DNA of 64,000 bases from Clavibacter zhangzhiyongii (GTDB taxonomy: Bacteria; Actinomycetota; Actinomycetes; Actinomycetales; Microbacteriaceae), in assembly GCF_014775655.1 (NCBI RefSeq), contig NZ_CP061274.1, forward strand, positions 3,034,337 to 3,098,336, written 5' to 3'. A program made the position numbers and the translations under genes. Positions 24,154 through 32,624 of the stretch are shown piece by piece (position 1 is the stretch's first letter; every line of letters starts with the position of its first letter). Under the pieces are notes generated by a model that had not been told where the DNA came from, did no database searches, and saw only the letters and a program-made list of their open reading frames with translations.

Positions 24154-25028
24154 GCGGCCCTCCCGTCGGATGCGGCGTCGGCGCCGTGCAGGCCGTGCGG
24201 ACCGTGGTCGCCGTGCTCGTCGTGCTGGTCGTCGTCGTGCGAGTGGTGGTCGTGCGGGTCGTCGGTCGCGCCCACCACGACGATGCGGCCCCGCACGCGC
24301 ACCACGTCCACCGGGGTGCCGTAGAGCGAGCTCAGCACCTCGGAGTCGAGGACCTCGTCGGGCGTGCCGATGCGGAACCGGCCACCCACGAGGTAGAGGA
24401 CGCGGTCGACCATGTCGAGGACGGGGTTGATGTCGTGGGTCACGAAGACGACGGCGGCATCGGTCTCGCGCCGGTGCCGGTCGATGAGCTCGCTCACCAC
24501 GCGCTGGTGGGCGAGGTCGAGGCTGAGCAGGGGCTCATCGCAGAGCAGCAGCCGCGGATCCGACGCCAGGGCCTGGGCCACCCGCAGCCGCTGCTGCTCG
24601 CCGCCCGAGAGCGCGGCGATGGGCGCGTCCGCGTAGGCCGTGGCACCGACGGCCTCGAGCAGCTCGTCGACGCGGGCCCGTTCGGCGCGCCTGCTGAGGG
24701 GCAGGCCCCACCGGTGGCCCGTGACGCCGAAGCCCACGAGGTCGCGGGCGCGCACGGGCGTGGACGCGGTGATGAGCTTCTGCTGCGGGATGTAGCCGAT
24801 GCGCCGCGCACCGCGGCGCACCGGCTCGTCGAGGAAGCGCATCTCCCCCGACGTGAGGCGCTGGGCGCCGAGGACGGACTTGAGGAAGCTGGTCTTGCCG
24901 GATCCGTTCGGGCCGAGCACGGCGACGAACTCGCCGGGCGCCACGTCGAGGTCGAGTCCGCTCCAGAGGGTGCGCGCGCCGAACGACAGCGTCGCGTCCC
25001 GGAGGTTCAGGACGGGTGCGCCGGTCAC
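24150..25028 (-). CDS. znuC: Zinc ABC transporter ATP-binding protein with His-rich tail
   Basis: ATPase of the metal importer. Walker A GPNGSGKTS, Q-loop YIPQQKL, signature LSGGEQQRL, Walker B LLLCDEPLLSLD and H-loop VTHDINPVLD are intact. The last 50 residues include a stretch with nine histidines in 27 residues alternating with Asp, a plausible zinc-binding or sensing tail. GTG start at 25028 overlaps the znuA stop by 4 bp (GTGA); the open frame continues upstream to 25076 inside znuA and is rejected. Confidence 0.92.
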   Translation of the reverse strand: MTGAPVLNLRDATLSFGARTLWSGLDLDVAPGEFVAVLGPNGSGKTSFLKSVLGAQRLTSGEMRFLDEPVRRGARRIGYIPQQKLITASTPVRARDLVGFGVTGHRWGLPLSRRAERARVDELLEAVGATAYADAPIAALSGGEQQRLRVAQALASDPRLLLCDEPLLSLDLAHQRVVSELIDRHRRETDAAVVFVTHDINPVLDMVDRVLYLVGGRFRIGTPDEVLDSEVLSSLYGTPVDVVRVRGRIVVVGATDDPHDHHSHDDDQHDEHGDHGPHGLHGADAASDGRAA

Positions 25029-25972
25029 GATCCCCGGATCGCGGAGGCCACGGCGGCGACGTTCTCGGTCATCCACTCAACGTACCCGCTGCCCGCGGGC
25101 AGGTCGGCGGGCAGCGTCTCCGTGACGGGGACCACCGGGACGCCCGCGGCCTTCGCCGCGGCGACGACCTGGTCGGTCGTGGTGCCCGTGGTCTGGGCGT
25201 TGTAGACGAGCGCGGCGACCTGCTTCTCCGAGAACAGCGCGAGGGTCTCGGCGAGCACGTCGGCGGGCACGTCGGTGCCCTCCTCGATGGCCTCGCTGAA
25301 CTCGTCCGGCGTGCGGTTCTCGAGGCCCATGGCGCTCGTGAGGTACAGCGGGACGGGCTCGGTGATCGCGACGCCCTTGCCGGTGCCCGCCGCCTTCGCG
25401 TCGGCCTCGGCGGACGCGATGCCGTCGAGCTTCTCGCTGAACGCCTTCTCGTTGGCCTCGAACGTCGAGGCGCCCGCCTGGTCGGCCTTCGAGAACGCCT
25501 CCGCGATGCCCGCGGCGAGCTTCTTCATCGTGGGCACGTCGTACCACATGTGCTCGTTGAACTCGCCCTCGGCGGGCTCCTGGTCGTAGCCCGAGATGTC
25601 GGAGGCGTTGAGGAGGACGTGGCTCCCGGCGTCCGGCAGGGCGTCGACCATCGTGTCGATGAAGTCGTCGTAGCCGCCGCCGTTCTGGATCACGACGTCC
25701 GCCGTGGAGAGCGCCAGCTGGTCGCGCGACGTGGCCTGGTACTCGTGCGGGTCCTTGTCCGGGCTGTCGATGATCGACGTCACCTTCACGTCGTCGCCGC
25801 CGATCTGCTTCGCGATGTCGCCGTAGACGTCGGTGGACGCGACGACCTCGAGCGTGCCGTCGGCGGACACCGAGGCGCCGTCGGACGGGGCGGCGGATCC
25901 GGAGGCGCAGCCCGCGAGGGGGACGGCGAGCAGCGAGACGGCGAGCAGGGCGGTGAGGGGGCGACGGTTCAT
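25025..25972 (-). CDS. znuA: Zinc ABC transporter substrate-binding lipoprotein
   Basis: Cluster A-I metal-binding lipoprotein. Lipobox LAGC (VPLAGCASGSA). Metal ligands expected at DPHEYQAT (His), the NEHMWYDVP loop (His), and ASTDVYGDIAKQIGG start of domain 1. Unlike many ZnuA proteins there is no long His-rich loop; the His-rich tail is instead on the ATPase. First gene of the znuA-znuC-znuB-zur operon. A candidate Zur box lies 20 bp upstream. Confidence 0.92.
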   Translation of the reverse strand: MNRRPLTALLAVSLLAVPLAGCASGSAAPSDGASVSADGTLEVVASTDVYGDIAKQIGGDDVKVTSIIDSPDKDPHEYQATSRDQLALSTADVVIQNGGGYDDFIDTMVDALPDAGSHVLLNASDISGYDQEPAEGEFNEHMWYDVPTMKKLAAGIAEAFSKADQAGASTFEANEKAFSEKLDGIASAEADAKAAGTGKGVAITEPVPLYLTSAMGLENRTPDEFSEAIEEGTDVPADVLAETLALFSEKQVAALVYNAQTTGTTTDQVVAAAKAAGVPVVPVTETLPADLPAGSGYVEWMTENVAAVASAIRGS

Positions 25973-25991
25973 GGATCCGACGATACGGTAT

Positions 25992-26006
25992 TGAGAACCG
26001 CTCTCA
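25992..26006. promoter_or_regulatory. Candidate Zur box upstream of znuA
   Basis: TGAGAACCGCTCTCA is an inverted repeat with TGAGA/TCTCA arms about a central ACCGC, resembling the actinobacterial Zur pattern TGAnAAnnnTTnTCA. It is 20 bp before the znuA start, where a repressor would block transcription. Confidence 0.6.
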
Positions 26007-26041
26007 TGACCAATGGCGCCCGGCTGTGCAGTCCCGCCCGG

Positions 26042-27445
26042 TCACTCCAGGAGCAGCGCCGGCTCCTCGATGATGCTCGCCACGTCCGCCAGGAAGCGGC
26101 TGGCCACGTCGCCGTCGACGACCCGGTGGTCGAAGCTCGCGCCGATGGTGGTGACGAAGCGCGGGCGCACCTCGCCGTCGACGACCCAGGGCTTCTGCTT
26201 GATGGTGCCGAGCGCGACGATGGCGACCTCGCCCGGGTTGAGGATCGGCGTGCCGGTGTCCATCCCGAAGACGCCGATGTTGGTGAGCGTGATGGTGCCC
26301 TGGCTCATGTCGGCCGGGCTCGTCTTCCCGTCGCGGGCCGTGAGCGTCAGCTGCTCGAGGGACCGGGCGAGCTCGAGGAGCGACATCGCCTGCGACTCCT
26401 TGACGTTCGGCACGACGAGCCCGCGCGGCGTCGCGGCGGCGACCCCGAGGTTCACGTAGTGGCGGACGATGATCTCCTGGTCGGTCCAGGAGGAGTTGAC
26501 CGTCGGGTTCCGGCGCACGGCCCAGATCATCGCCTTCGCCATGATGAGCAGCGGCGAGACCTTGACGCCCGCGAAGTCGGTGGAGGCCTTGAGGCGCTTC
26601 ACGAACTCCATCGTGCGGGTCGCGTCGACGTCGACGAAGAGGCTCACGTGCGGCGCCTGGAACGCGCTCTGCACCATGGCCGCGGCGATGACCTTGCGGA
26701 CGCCCTTGACGGGGATCCGGTCCTCCCGTGCGTCCGGCCACTCGGGCGTCTCGATGTTCTTGAACACGCTCGCCTGCTGGGCCGTGCGGATGACGTCCTC
26801 GCGGGTGATCTCGCCGACGAGGCCGGTGGCCTCCACCTCGGCCAGGTCGACCTCGAGGTCCTTGGCGAGCTTGCGGATGGGCGGCTTCGCGATGATCGGC
26901 GCGGCGGAGGCGGCGGGGACGGACGCGGGACGCGGGGCGCGCGCGGCGGGGGCGCCGACCGGTGCGCCGGGGCGGGCGGCCGGGCGCGCGGGGGCGGCGT
27001 CGCCCTGCTCGGCGCGGCGACGCCGGCTCGCGACCTTGCCGACGGTGCCGTAGCCGACGAGCACGGCACCCGAGGTCTCCTCCGCGGCCGGAGCCGGCGT
27101 CACGACGGGCTCGCGGCCCTCGATGGCGGTGTCGTCCTCGATCACGGTCTCGCCGGGGAGCGCCATCTGCGCGGGCGTCTCGGCCGGGCCGGAGACGCCG
27201 GGCGAGCCCTGCGCGATGGCGATGATGGGCGTGCCGACCTCGACCGTCTGGCCCTCCTGCACGAGGAGCCCCGAGACGGTGCCCTCGAACGGGCTCGGCA
27301 GCTCCACGAGCGACTTCGCGGTCTCGATCTCGACGATCACCTGGTTCAGGGCGACCTGGTCGCCCGGCTGCACGCGCCACGAGACGATCTCGGCGTCGAT
27401 GAGGCCCTCGCCCACGTCGGGCAGGGTGAACTCGGAATCAGCCAT
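26042..27445 (-). CDS. Dihydrolipoyl acyltransferase (E2) of a 2-oxoacid dehydrogenase, 467 aa
   Basis: Three domains: one lipoyl domain (residues 1-80; lipoyl-lysine Lys44 in [14 protein letters not shown]), an Ala/Pro-rich linker, the E1/E3-binding domain ([21 protein letters not shown]), and the catalytic chloramphenicol-acetyltransferase-like domain ending in [18 protein letters not shown] with the active-site His-Asp pair. The ETAKS lipoyl context and single lipoyl domain are more typical of branched-chain 2-oxoacid dehydrogenase, but pyruvate cannot be excluded. Last of E1a-E1b-E2; no E3 is present in the window. Confidence 0.92.
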   Translation of the reverse strand: MADSEFTLPDVGEGLIDAEIVSWRVQPGDQVALNQVIVEIETAKSLVELPSPFEGTVSGLLVQEGQTVEVGTPIIAIAQGSPGVSGPAETPAQMALPGETVIEDDTAIEGREPVVTPAPAAEETSGAVLVGYGTVGKVASRRRRAEQGDAAPARPAARPGAPVGAPAARAPRPASVPAASAAPIIAKPPIRKLAKDLEVDLAEVEATGLVGEITREDVIRTAQQASVFKNIETPEWPDAREDRIPVKGVRKVIAAAMVQSAFQAPHVSLFVDVDATRTMEFVKRLKASTDFAGVKVSPLLIMAKAMIWAVRRNPTVNSSWTDQEIIVRHYVNLGVAAATPRGLVVPNVKESQAMSLLELARSLEQLTLTARDGKTSPADMSQGTITLTNIGVFGMDTGTPILNPGEVAIVALGTIKQKPWVVDGEVRPRFVTTIGASFDHRVVDGDVASRFLADVASIIEEPALLLE

Positions 27446-27487
27446 CGTGCGGTCCTCTTCTCCGTGCCGCGGGGGCGGCGGGGCGTC

Positions 27488-28528
27488 TTAGTAGGCGAGC
27501 GAGCGGTCGACGGCCTCGAGGATGCGGTCGGCATCCGGGAGGTACAGCGTCTCGAGCTTCGCGGGCGGGAACGGGGCGTCGAAGCCGGAGACGCGGATCA
27601 CCGGGGCCTCCAGCGAGTAGAACGCGCGCTCGGTGACCGTCGCGGCGATCTCGGAGCCGACGGACACGTGGCCCGGCGCCTCCTGCGCGACGACGAGGCG
27701 GCCGGTGCGCTGCACCGACTCGAGGATCGGGCCGTAGTCGACGGGCGACAGCGAGCGCAGGTCGACGACCTCGACGCTCGTGCCCTCCGCGGCGGCGAGC
27801 TCGGCGGCCTGCAGCAGCATGGAGACCATCGCGCCGTGCCCGACGAGCGTGACGTCGGTGCCGGAGCGGACGACGCGGCTCTCGTGCAGGCCGATGCCGG
27901 GCGCGGAGAGGTCCACCTCGCCCTTCGGCCGGTAGCGGGCCTTGGGCTCGAAGAACATGACCGGGTCGTCCGACCGGATGGCCTCTTGGATCATCCAGTA
28001 GGCGTCGTGCGGGGTGCTCGGGCTCACGACGCGGAGGCCGGGGGTGTGCGCGAAGTACGCCTCCGGGCTCTCCTGGTGGTGCTCGATGGCGCCGATGTGG
28101 CCGCCGTAGGGCACGCGGATCACGACGGGCATGCGCACGGCGCCCTCGTGCCGGTTGGTGATCTTGGCGAGCTGGCTCGTGATCTGGTCGAACGCCGGGT
28201 AGATGAAGCCGTCGAACTGGATCTCGCACACCGGCCGGTAGCCGCGCATGGCGAGGCCGATGGCGGTGCCGACGATGCCGGACTCGGCGAGCGGGGTGTC
28301 GATGACCCGGCGCGCGCCAAAGTCGCGCTGCAGGTGCTCGGTGATGCGGAAGACGCCGCCGAGCGGGCCGATGTCCTCGCCCATGAGCAGGACCTTGTCG
28401 TCCTCCTCGAGCGCGCGGCGGAGGCCGGCGTTGAGGGCCTTCGCCATGGGCATGCTCTCGATGCCGGCGGGGGCGCCGTCCGCGGCGCCGGTCCCGGCGG
28501 CCTCGGCGCGGTCGATGGTGTCGGTCAT
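27488..28528 (-). CDS. 2-oxoacid dehydrogenase E1 component, beta subunit, 346 aa
   Basis: Transketolase-like beta subunit of a heterotetrameric E1. Motifs: GEDIGPLGGVFRITEHL, the IDTPLAESGIVGTAIGLAMRG segment, EIQFDGFIYPAFDQI, and PYGGHIGAIEHHQESPEAYFAHTPGL. A roughly 25-residue acidic/Ala-rich N-terminal extension precedes the conserved MPMAKALNAGL. ATG overlaps the alpha-subunit stop by 4 bp. Works with the alpha subunit to decarboxylate the 2-oxoacid and reductively acylate E2. Confidence 0.93.
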   Translation of the reverse strand: MTDTIDRAEAAGTGAADGAPAGIESMPMAKALNAGLRRALEEDDKVLLMGEDIGPLGGVFRITEHLQRDFGARRVIDTPLAESGIVGTAIGLAMRGYRPVCEIQFDGFIYPAFDQITSQLAKITNRHEGAVRMPVVIRVPYGGHIGAIEHHQESPEAYFAHTPGLRVVSPSTPHDAYWMIQEAIRSDDPVMFFEPKARYRPKGEVDLSAPGIGLHESRVVRSGTDVTLVGHGAMVSMLLQAAELAAAEGTSVEVVDLRSLSPVDYGPILESVQRTGRLVVAQEAPGHVSVGSEIAATVTERAFYSLEAPVIRVSGFDAPFPPAKLETLYLPDADRILEAVDRSLAY

Positions 28529-29637
28529 CGGGTCCCTCCCAGCGAGGCCTCGTAGCGCTCGAGCCACTCGCGCTGCTCCGCCGTGACGGGGTGCGGATCC
28601 GAGTAGACGTGGTCGAAGATGCCGGACAGCGGCGGGCCGGTCAGCTCGATGGTGCGGCGGCGGACGTCGGCGGCGAGGTCCTTGGCCTCCTCGTCGATGC
28701 CGTCGAACAGCGACTGCGGCGCGCCCTGGGCGCGCAGGTACGCCTCGAGGCGCGCGATGGGGTCCTTCGCGACCCAGCCCTGCAGCTCGTCGTCGGTGCG
28801 GTACTTCGTGGGATCGTCGCTCGAGGTGTGCGCGCCGACGCGGTAGGTGAGGGCCTCGATGAAGGAGGGGCCGCCGCCGTTGCGCGCGTCGTCGAGGTGC
28901 TTGGCCGTGACGGCGTAGCTCGCGAACACGTCGTTGCCGTCGACCTGCGTGCTCGGCACGCCGAACCCGCGGGAGCGGAGGTAGAGGGGCGTGCGCGACT
29001 GCGTGGAGACGGGGACCGAGATCGCCCAGTGGTTGTTCTGGAGGAAGAAGACCTGCGGGGTCTGGAAGCTCGCGGCGAAGACGAACGCCTCGCTCACGTC
29101 GCCCTGGCTGGTGGCGCCGTCGCCGTAGTAGGCGATGACGGCCGTGTCGCGGTCGGGGTCGCCCGTGGCGACGTCGCCGTCGAAGGCCACGCCCATCGCG
29201 TAGCCCGTGGCGTGCAGCGCCTGCGAGCCGATGACCAGCGTGTAGAGGTGGAAGTTGCCCGCGGCCGGGTCCCAGCCGCCGTGGGTGACGCCGCGCATCA
29301 GGCGCACGATGTCGACGGGGTCGATGCCGCGGATCAGCGCGACGCCGTGCTCGCGGTAGGCGGGGAACACGTGGTCCTGCGGGCGCGTGGCCCGACCGGA
29401 TCCGACCTGCGCCGCCTCCTGGCCCGTGCTCGGCGCCCAGAGGCCGAGGTGGCCCTGGCGCTGGAGGTTCGTGGCCTCGAGGTCGAACGCCCGCGTGAGG
29501 CGCATGTCGCGGAGGAAGCCGCGATGGTCGTCCTCCGTGAGTCGCTCGAAGTACGGGAGGAACTCCTCGGCGGAGTCGCTCGGTGCGAGCTCGCCCGCGG
29601 GGGTCAGGAGCTGGACCGTCACATCGCTTTCCGGCAT
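28525..29637 (-). CDS. 2-oxoacid dehydrogenase E1 component, alpha subunit, 370 aa
   Basis: Thiamine-diphosphate-binding alpha subunit. The ThDP motif is YYGDGATSQGDVSEAFVFAASF followed by FFLQNN; the phosphorylation-loop-like region YRVGAHTSSDDPTKYR is present. N-terminal FLRDMRLTRAFDLEATNLQRQGHLG matches BCKDH/PDH alpha. Start ATG follows a TAGGTT -10 by 6 nt, so the E1a-E1b-E2 operon is probably read as a leaderless mRNA, even though hisC lies 9 bp upstream in the same direction. Confidence 0.93.
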   Translation of the reverse strand: MPESDVTVQLLTPAGELAPSDSAEEFLPYFERLTEDDHRGFLRDMRLTRAFDLEATNLQRQGHLGLWAPSTGQEAAQVGSGRATRPQDHVFPAYREHGVALIRGIDPVDIVRLMRGVTHGGWDPAAGNFHLYTLVIGSQALHATGYAMGVAFDGDVATGDPDRDTAVIAYYGDGATSQGDVSEAFVFAASFQTPQVFFLQNNHWAISVPVSTQSRTPLYLRSRGFGVPSTQVDGNDVFASYAVTAKHLDDARNGGGPSFIEALTYRVGAHTSSDDPTKYRTDDELQGWVAKDPIARLEAYLRAQGAPQSLFDGIDEEAKDLAADVRRRTIELTGPPLSGIFDHVYSDPHPVTAEQREWLERYEASLGGTR

Positions 29638-29643
29638 CGTCCC

Positions 29644-29649
29644 AACCTA
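29644..29649 (-). promoter_or_regulatory. -10 element (TAGGTT) made partly from the hisC stop codon
   Basis: TAGGTT (29649-29644) begins with the TAG stop codon of hisC and ends 6 nt before the E1-alpha ATG. It would give a leaderless E1a-E1b-E2 message. Confidence 0.6.
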
Positions 29650-30768
29650 CCGGCGCGCCGGGTGGCCCTCCGGCAGCCCCCGGACAATCTCCGCCGACGC
29701 GTTCAGTAGCTTCCGGACAGAGGCGGGCTCGCCGACGGTGACGCGGATCCCCTCGGACCCGAAGGCGCGCACCACGAGCCCGGCGGCGGCCAGCTGCGCC
29801 TCGACCTCGGCGGTCTCGGCGCCCGTGGCCAGCCAGACGAAGTTGCCGTGCGGGCGCGGGACCTCCCAGCCCTGCTCGGTGAGCGCGCGCCAGGCCTCGT
29901 CGCGGTCCCGGGCGAGCACGGCGACGCGCTCCAGGAGCTCGTCCTCGTGCTCGAGCGACGCGAGCGCCGCGTGCTGCGCGTGGCCCGTGACGGACAGCGG
30001 GATGGCGGCCGACCGGGCGGCGTCGAGGATCCGCGGGTGCCCGACGGCGTAGCCGATGCGGAGACCGGCCAGCCCGTAGGCCTTGGAGAACGTGCGGAGG
30101 ACGACGAGGTTCGGGTGGCGGTCGAGCAGGCGCATGCCGTCGAGGGCATGCTCCGGGGCCACGAACTCGCCGTACGCCTCGTCGAGGAGCACGAGCACGT
30201 CGCGGGGGACGGCGGCGAGCAGGCGCTCGAGGTCCTCCTCCGTCACCAGCGTGCCCGTGGGGTTGTTCGGTGTGCAGACGATGACGACGCGCGTGCGGTC
30301 GGTGAGGGCCGCGATCATGCCGTCGACGTCGTGCGAGTGGTCGGGGAGGTTCGGGATCGGCACGCCCGTGGCGCCGGCGACGGTGATGAGCGTCGGGTAC
30401 GCCTCGAAGGAACGCCAGGCGTGCACGACCTCGTCGCCCGGGCCCGCGGCCGCGGTGATGAGCTGGGAGAGGATCGCCACGGATCCGGCCCCGGCGTGCA
30501 CGTGGTCGACCGTGACGCCGAAGCGCTCGGCGAGCGCGGTGCGCAGCAGAGTGGCTCCCGCGTCGGGGTACCGGTTCACGTCGCGCACCTGGTCGATGCG
30601 CGCGAGCACCGACGGCAGCGGGTCGAAGGGGTTCTCGTTGCTGGAGAGCTTGAAGTCGTCCTCGCCGGCGGGCTTGCCCTGGCGGTAGGCGACCATGGAG
30701 GCGATGGCGGGACGGAGCCGGACGGGGGTGCCGGCGTCGGCGTCGAGGGGCGCGGGTTCGGGGGTCAC
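29647..30768 (-). CDS. hisC: Histidinol-phosphate aminotransferase (HisC-type), 373 aa
   Basis: PLP-dependent class II aminotransferase. Lys229 in [14 protein letters not shown] holds the cofactor; SSNENPF near the start, CTPNNPTGT (166-173) and LLDEAYGEF (194-202) complete the active site. The reaction is histidinol phosphate and 2-oxoglutarate interconversion in histidine synthesis, but no his genes adjoin, so the enzyme could act on aromatic amino acids (Pat/AroJ group). GTG start follows TAGAAT by 6 nt, with no ribosome site. Confidence 0.87.
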   Translation of the reverse strand: MTPEPAPLDADAGTPVRLRPAIASMVAYRQGKPAGEDDFKLSSNENPFDPLPSVLARIDQVRDVNRYPDAGATLLRTALAERFGVTVDHVHAGAGSVAILSQLITAAAGPGDEVVHAWRSFEAYPTLITVAGATGVPIPNLPDHSHDVDGMIAALTDRTRVVIVCTPNNPTGTLVTEEDLERLLAAVPRDVLVLLDEAYGEFVAPEHALDGMRLLDRHPNLVVLRTFSKAYGLAGLRIGYAVGHPRILDAARSAAIPLSVTGHAQHAALASLEHEDELLERVAVLARDRDEAWRALTEQGWEVPRPHGNFVWLATGAETAEVEAQLAAAGLVVRAFGSEGIRVTVGEPASVRKLLNASAEIVRGLPEGHPARR

Positions 30769-30774
30769 CGGGCG

Positions 30775-30780
30775 ATTCTA
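30775..30780 (-). promoter_or_regulatory. -10 element (TAGAAT) for leaderless hisC
   Basis: TAGAAT on the minus strand ends 6 nt before the GTG start at 30768. Confidence 0.6.
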
Positions 30781-30838
30781 GGGGCGGGGGAACGCCGAGC
30801 CCGTGGTCTCGCGGGGTGCCGTCTGGGAGGATCGGCCC

Positions 30839-31234
30839 ATGTCCCGATTCCTCGTCCGCGTCGTCGTCAACGCCGTCGCGCTCTGGCTCACCACCCTCAT
30901 CGTCTCCGGCGCCGTCGTGACCGCCTACGAACCGGGCGACACCACGGCCACCGTGCTCACCTACCTGCTGCTCGGCGCGATCTTCGGCGTCGTGAACGGC
31001 GTGATCGGCACGGCCATCCGCATCGTGGCGTTCCCGCTCTACCTCCTCACGCTCGGGCTCATCGCGCTCGTCGTCAACGGCCTGCTCTTCCTCCTCGTGG
31101 GGGCGATCTCCGACGCGCTCGGCTTCGGCCTGACGGTCGACGGCTTCTGGTGGGGCGTGCTCGGCGCGCTGCTCATGGCGCTCTTCAGCTGGCTGGTGGG
31201 GCTCGTGCTCCGGCCCGTGACCTCGCGGGTCTGA
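30839..31234 (+). CDS. Phage holin family (YvlD-type) membrane protein, 131 aa
   Basis: Four hydrophobic segments, starting FLVRVVVNAVALWLTTLIVSG; VLTYLLLGAIFGVVNGVIG; IVAFPLYLLTLGLIALVVNGLLFLLVG; and the final WWGVLGALLMALFSWLVGLVL. This is the Phage_holin_4_2/YvlD pattern, a chromosomal membrane family not tied to prophages. ATG is preceded by GGGAGG (8 nt away); GAGGAT at 30827-30832 could alternatively be a -10 for a leaderless start. Role unknown. Confidence 0.87.
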   Translation: MSRFLVRVVVNAVALWLTTLIVSGAVVTAYEPGDTTATVLTYLLLGAIFGVVNGVIGTAIRIVAFPLYLLTLGLIALVVNGLLFLLVGAISDALGFGLTVDGFWWGVLGALLMALFSWLVGLVLRPVTSRV

Positions 31235-31251
31235 TCCGGGATCGCCTCCGC

Positions 31252-31268
31252 GGGCCGGCTCCCGGCCC
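31252..31268. terminator. Short hairpin between convergent genes
   Basis: GGGCCGG-ctc-CCGGCCC in the 40-bp gap after the holin-family gene and the hydrolase gene. A second stem (31293-31302/31305-31314) lies inside the hydrolase 3' end. Confidence 0.5.
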
Positions 31269-31274
31269 GACCGC

Positions 31275-32624
31275 TCACCGTGCACGGTCCATGCCCCTCA
31301 CCGGGGTGAGGGGCGCCCGCTCGGCCCGGTAGAGGTGGGTCCGGACCGGCGTCGCCCCGTCGAGGAAGCGGTGGAGCTCGTCGCGAGCCCGCACGAGGTG
31401 CGGCGAGCGCGACGCGTCCATCTCCTGGGCTGTCGCCCGGTACGCGTCGAGACCGTGCGCGTCCAGCGGCCCCGCCTGCGCCGCCGGGTCGTACGCGCGG
31501 GAGCGGACCACGACGTCGTCGCCGGCGTCGCCCTCCGACGAGCGGCTCCCGCCGAGGGCCGGGACGGGATCGTCGGTGTGCTCCACCGCCACGCCGTCGA
31601 TGCCCTGCCGCAGGGGCAGCTGGCCCACCGGCGACCCGAACGTCAGCTCGTGGGTGACGTGGAACCCCGGGTCGTCGCCCACGGATCGCGCGAGGATGCC
31701 GCCCATCGAGTACCCGACGACGTACACCTCGTCGTCGGCGGTGGCCCCCGCCTCCCGGAGGGCGAGCTCCGCGGCGCGGACGGCCGACCCGCTCTCGGTC
31801 GCCAGGGCGGTCGCGGCGGACGACGGCCCGAACTCCTCCCGGCCGGTGCGGGGATCCAGGGTGAGCATGCCGCCGAGGTACGCCACGAAGCGGCGGCCGC
31901 CGTCGGGTGCGCGGTACTCCTCGACGCGCATCTGCGGCGACCCGGGGGCGGGATCCGGGACGCGGGCCGCGAGGTCGGCCAGCGTCGACGGCGCCGGGCG
32001 CAGGACGTCGCGGCGCTCGCGGACGGTCGCGGGGGCGTCCCGCAGGAGGCCGATCGCGCCCGTCACGGCGAGGAGCCCCGCCGTCGTCGCGCGCACGTCG
32101 GCCTCGCCCGCGGCGCGATCCGGCGCGAAGCGGGTGGCCGCGGCCGCCACGTCGGACACGGCGACCCGCACGGCCCCGGGGACCGCCAGCCGCGTCGGCC
32201 CGTCCGGGTGGAGCGCGAGCGCAGCCCCGAGGCCGAGGAGGCGGAGCACGTCGACCGAGGGCCGGACGGCGTCGCCGAGGAGGGCGGCCCACCCGGACGA
32301 GGCGGATGCCGTGGGATCGACGTCGGCGGCGGATCGCACGCAGCGGTCGACGTCGCGTTCCCCGTCCGCGTACTCGGCGGCCGCCCGGCGCAGCTCGCCG
32401 GCGAGGGCGCGCGCGTGGTCGGCGGCCGCGCCGAGGAGCTGACGCGGGAGGTCGAGGGAGGAATCGTGCTCGCCCGTGACCGTCGTCACGAGCGGCGGCG
32501 ACGTCAGCTCGCGCGCGTGGTCGTCGAGGCGGGCGGCCGCGTCGTCGAGCCCGGCCGCGACGCGCATCAGCTCGTCCGTGGCGACGGCGGTGGCGCCCCC
32601 GAGCGTCACCGTGAGGTCCGTCAC
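31275..32624 (-). CDS. Alpha/beta hydrolase with WXG-type N-terminal region, 449 aa
   Basis: The C-terminal half (from about residue 225) is an alpha/beta hydrolase: nucleophile Ser306 in VVGYSMGGI, then EHTDDPVPALGG (Asp350 or Asp351) and DAHGLDAYRATAQ (His389) as a full triad. The N-terminal about 110 residues are helical and Ala-rich (ATDELMRVAAGLDDAAARLDDHA), like T7SS-type helical hairpins; a hydrophobic stretch lies at 125-160. GTG start overlaps the WXG100-like gene by 4 bp. Probably a type VII-associated esterase or lipase effector; substrate unknown. Confidence 0.78.
   Translation of the reverse strand: MTDLTVTLGGATAVATDELMRVAAGLDDAAARLDDHARELTSPPLVTTVTGEHDSSLDLPRQLLGAAADHARALAGELRRAAAEYADGERDVDRCVRSAADVDPTASASSGWAALLGDAVRPSVDVLRLLGLGAALALHPDGPTRLAVPGAVRVAVSDVAAAATRFAPDRAAGEADVRATTAGLLAVTGAIGLLRDAPATVRERRDVLRPAPSTLADLAARVPDPAPGSPQMRVEEYRAPDGGRRFVAYLGGMLTLDPRTGREEFGPSSAATALATESGSAVRAAELALREAGATADDEVYVVGYSMGGILARSVGDDPGFHVTHELTFGSPVGQLPLRQGIDGVAVEHTDDPVPALGGSRSSEGDAGDDVVVRSRAYDPAAQAGPLDAHGLDAYRATAQEMDASRSPHLVRARDELHRFLDGATPVRTHLYRAERAPLTPVRGMDRAR

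Noticed and set aside
25016..28555. 1179-codon plus-strand ORF
   Set aside because: Shadow frame opposite znuA, E2 and E1-beta; long antisense ORFs are expected at this GC content, and the translation is low-complexity Arg/Asp/Gly/His.
30839..31234. Prophage remnant suggested by the holin-family gene
   Set aside because: YvlD-type holin-family proteins are chromosomal; no integrase, portal, lysin or att-like repeats are near.
27488..31285. Long minus-strand ORF covering E1-beta, E1-alpha and hisC
   Set aside because: Only the last 346 codons match a protein family (E1-beta); the rest is out-of-frame shadow of E1-alpha and hisC.
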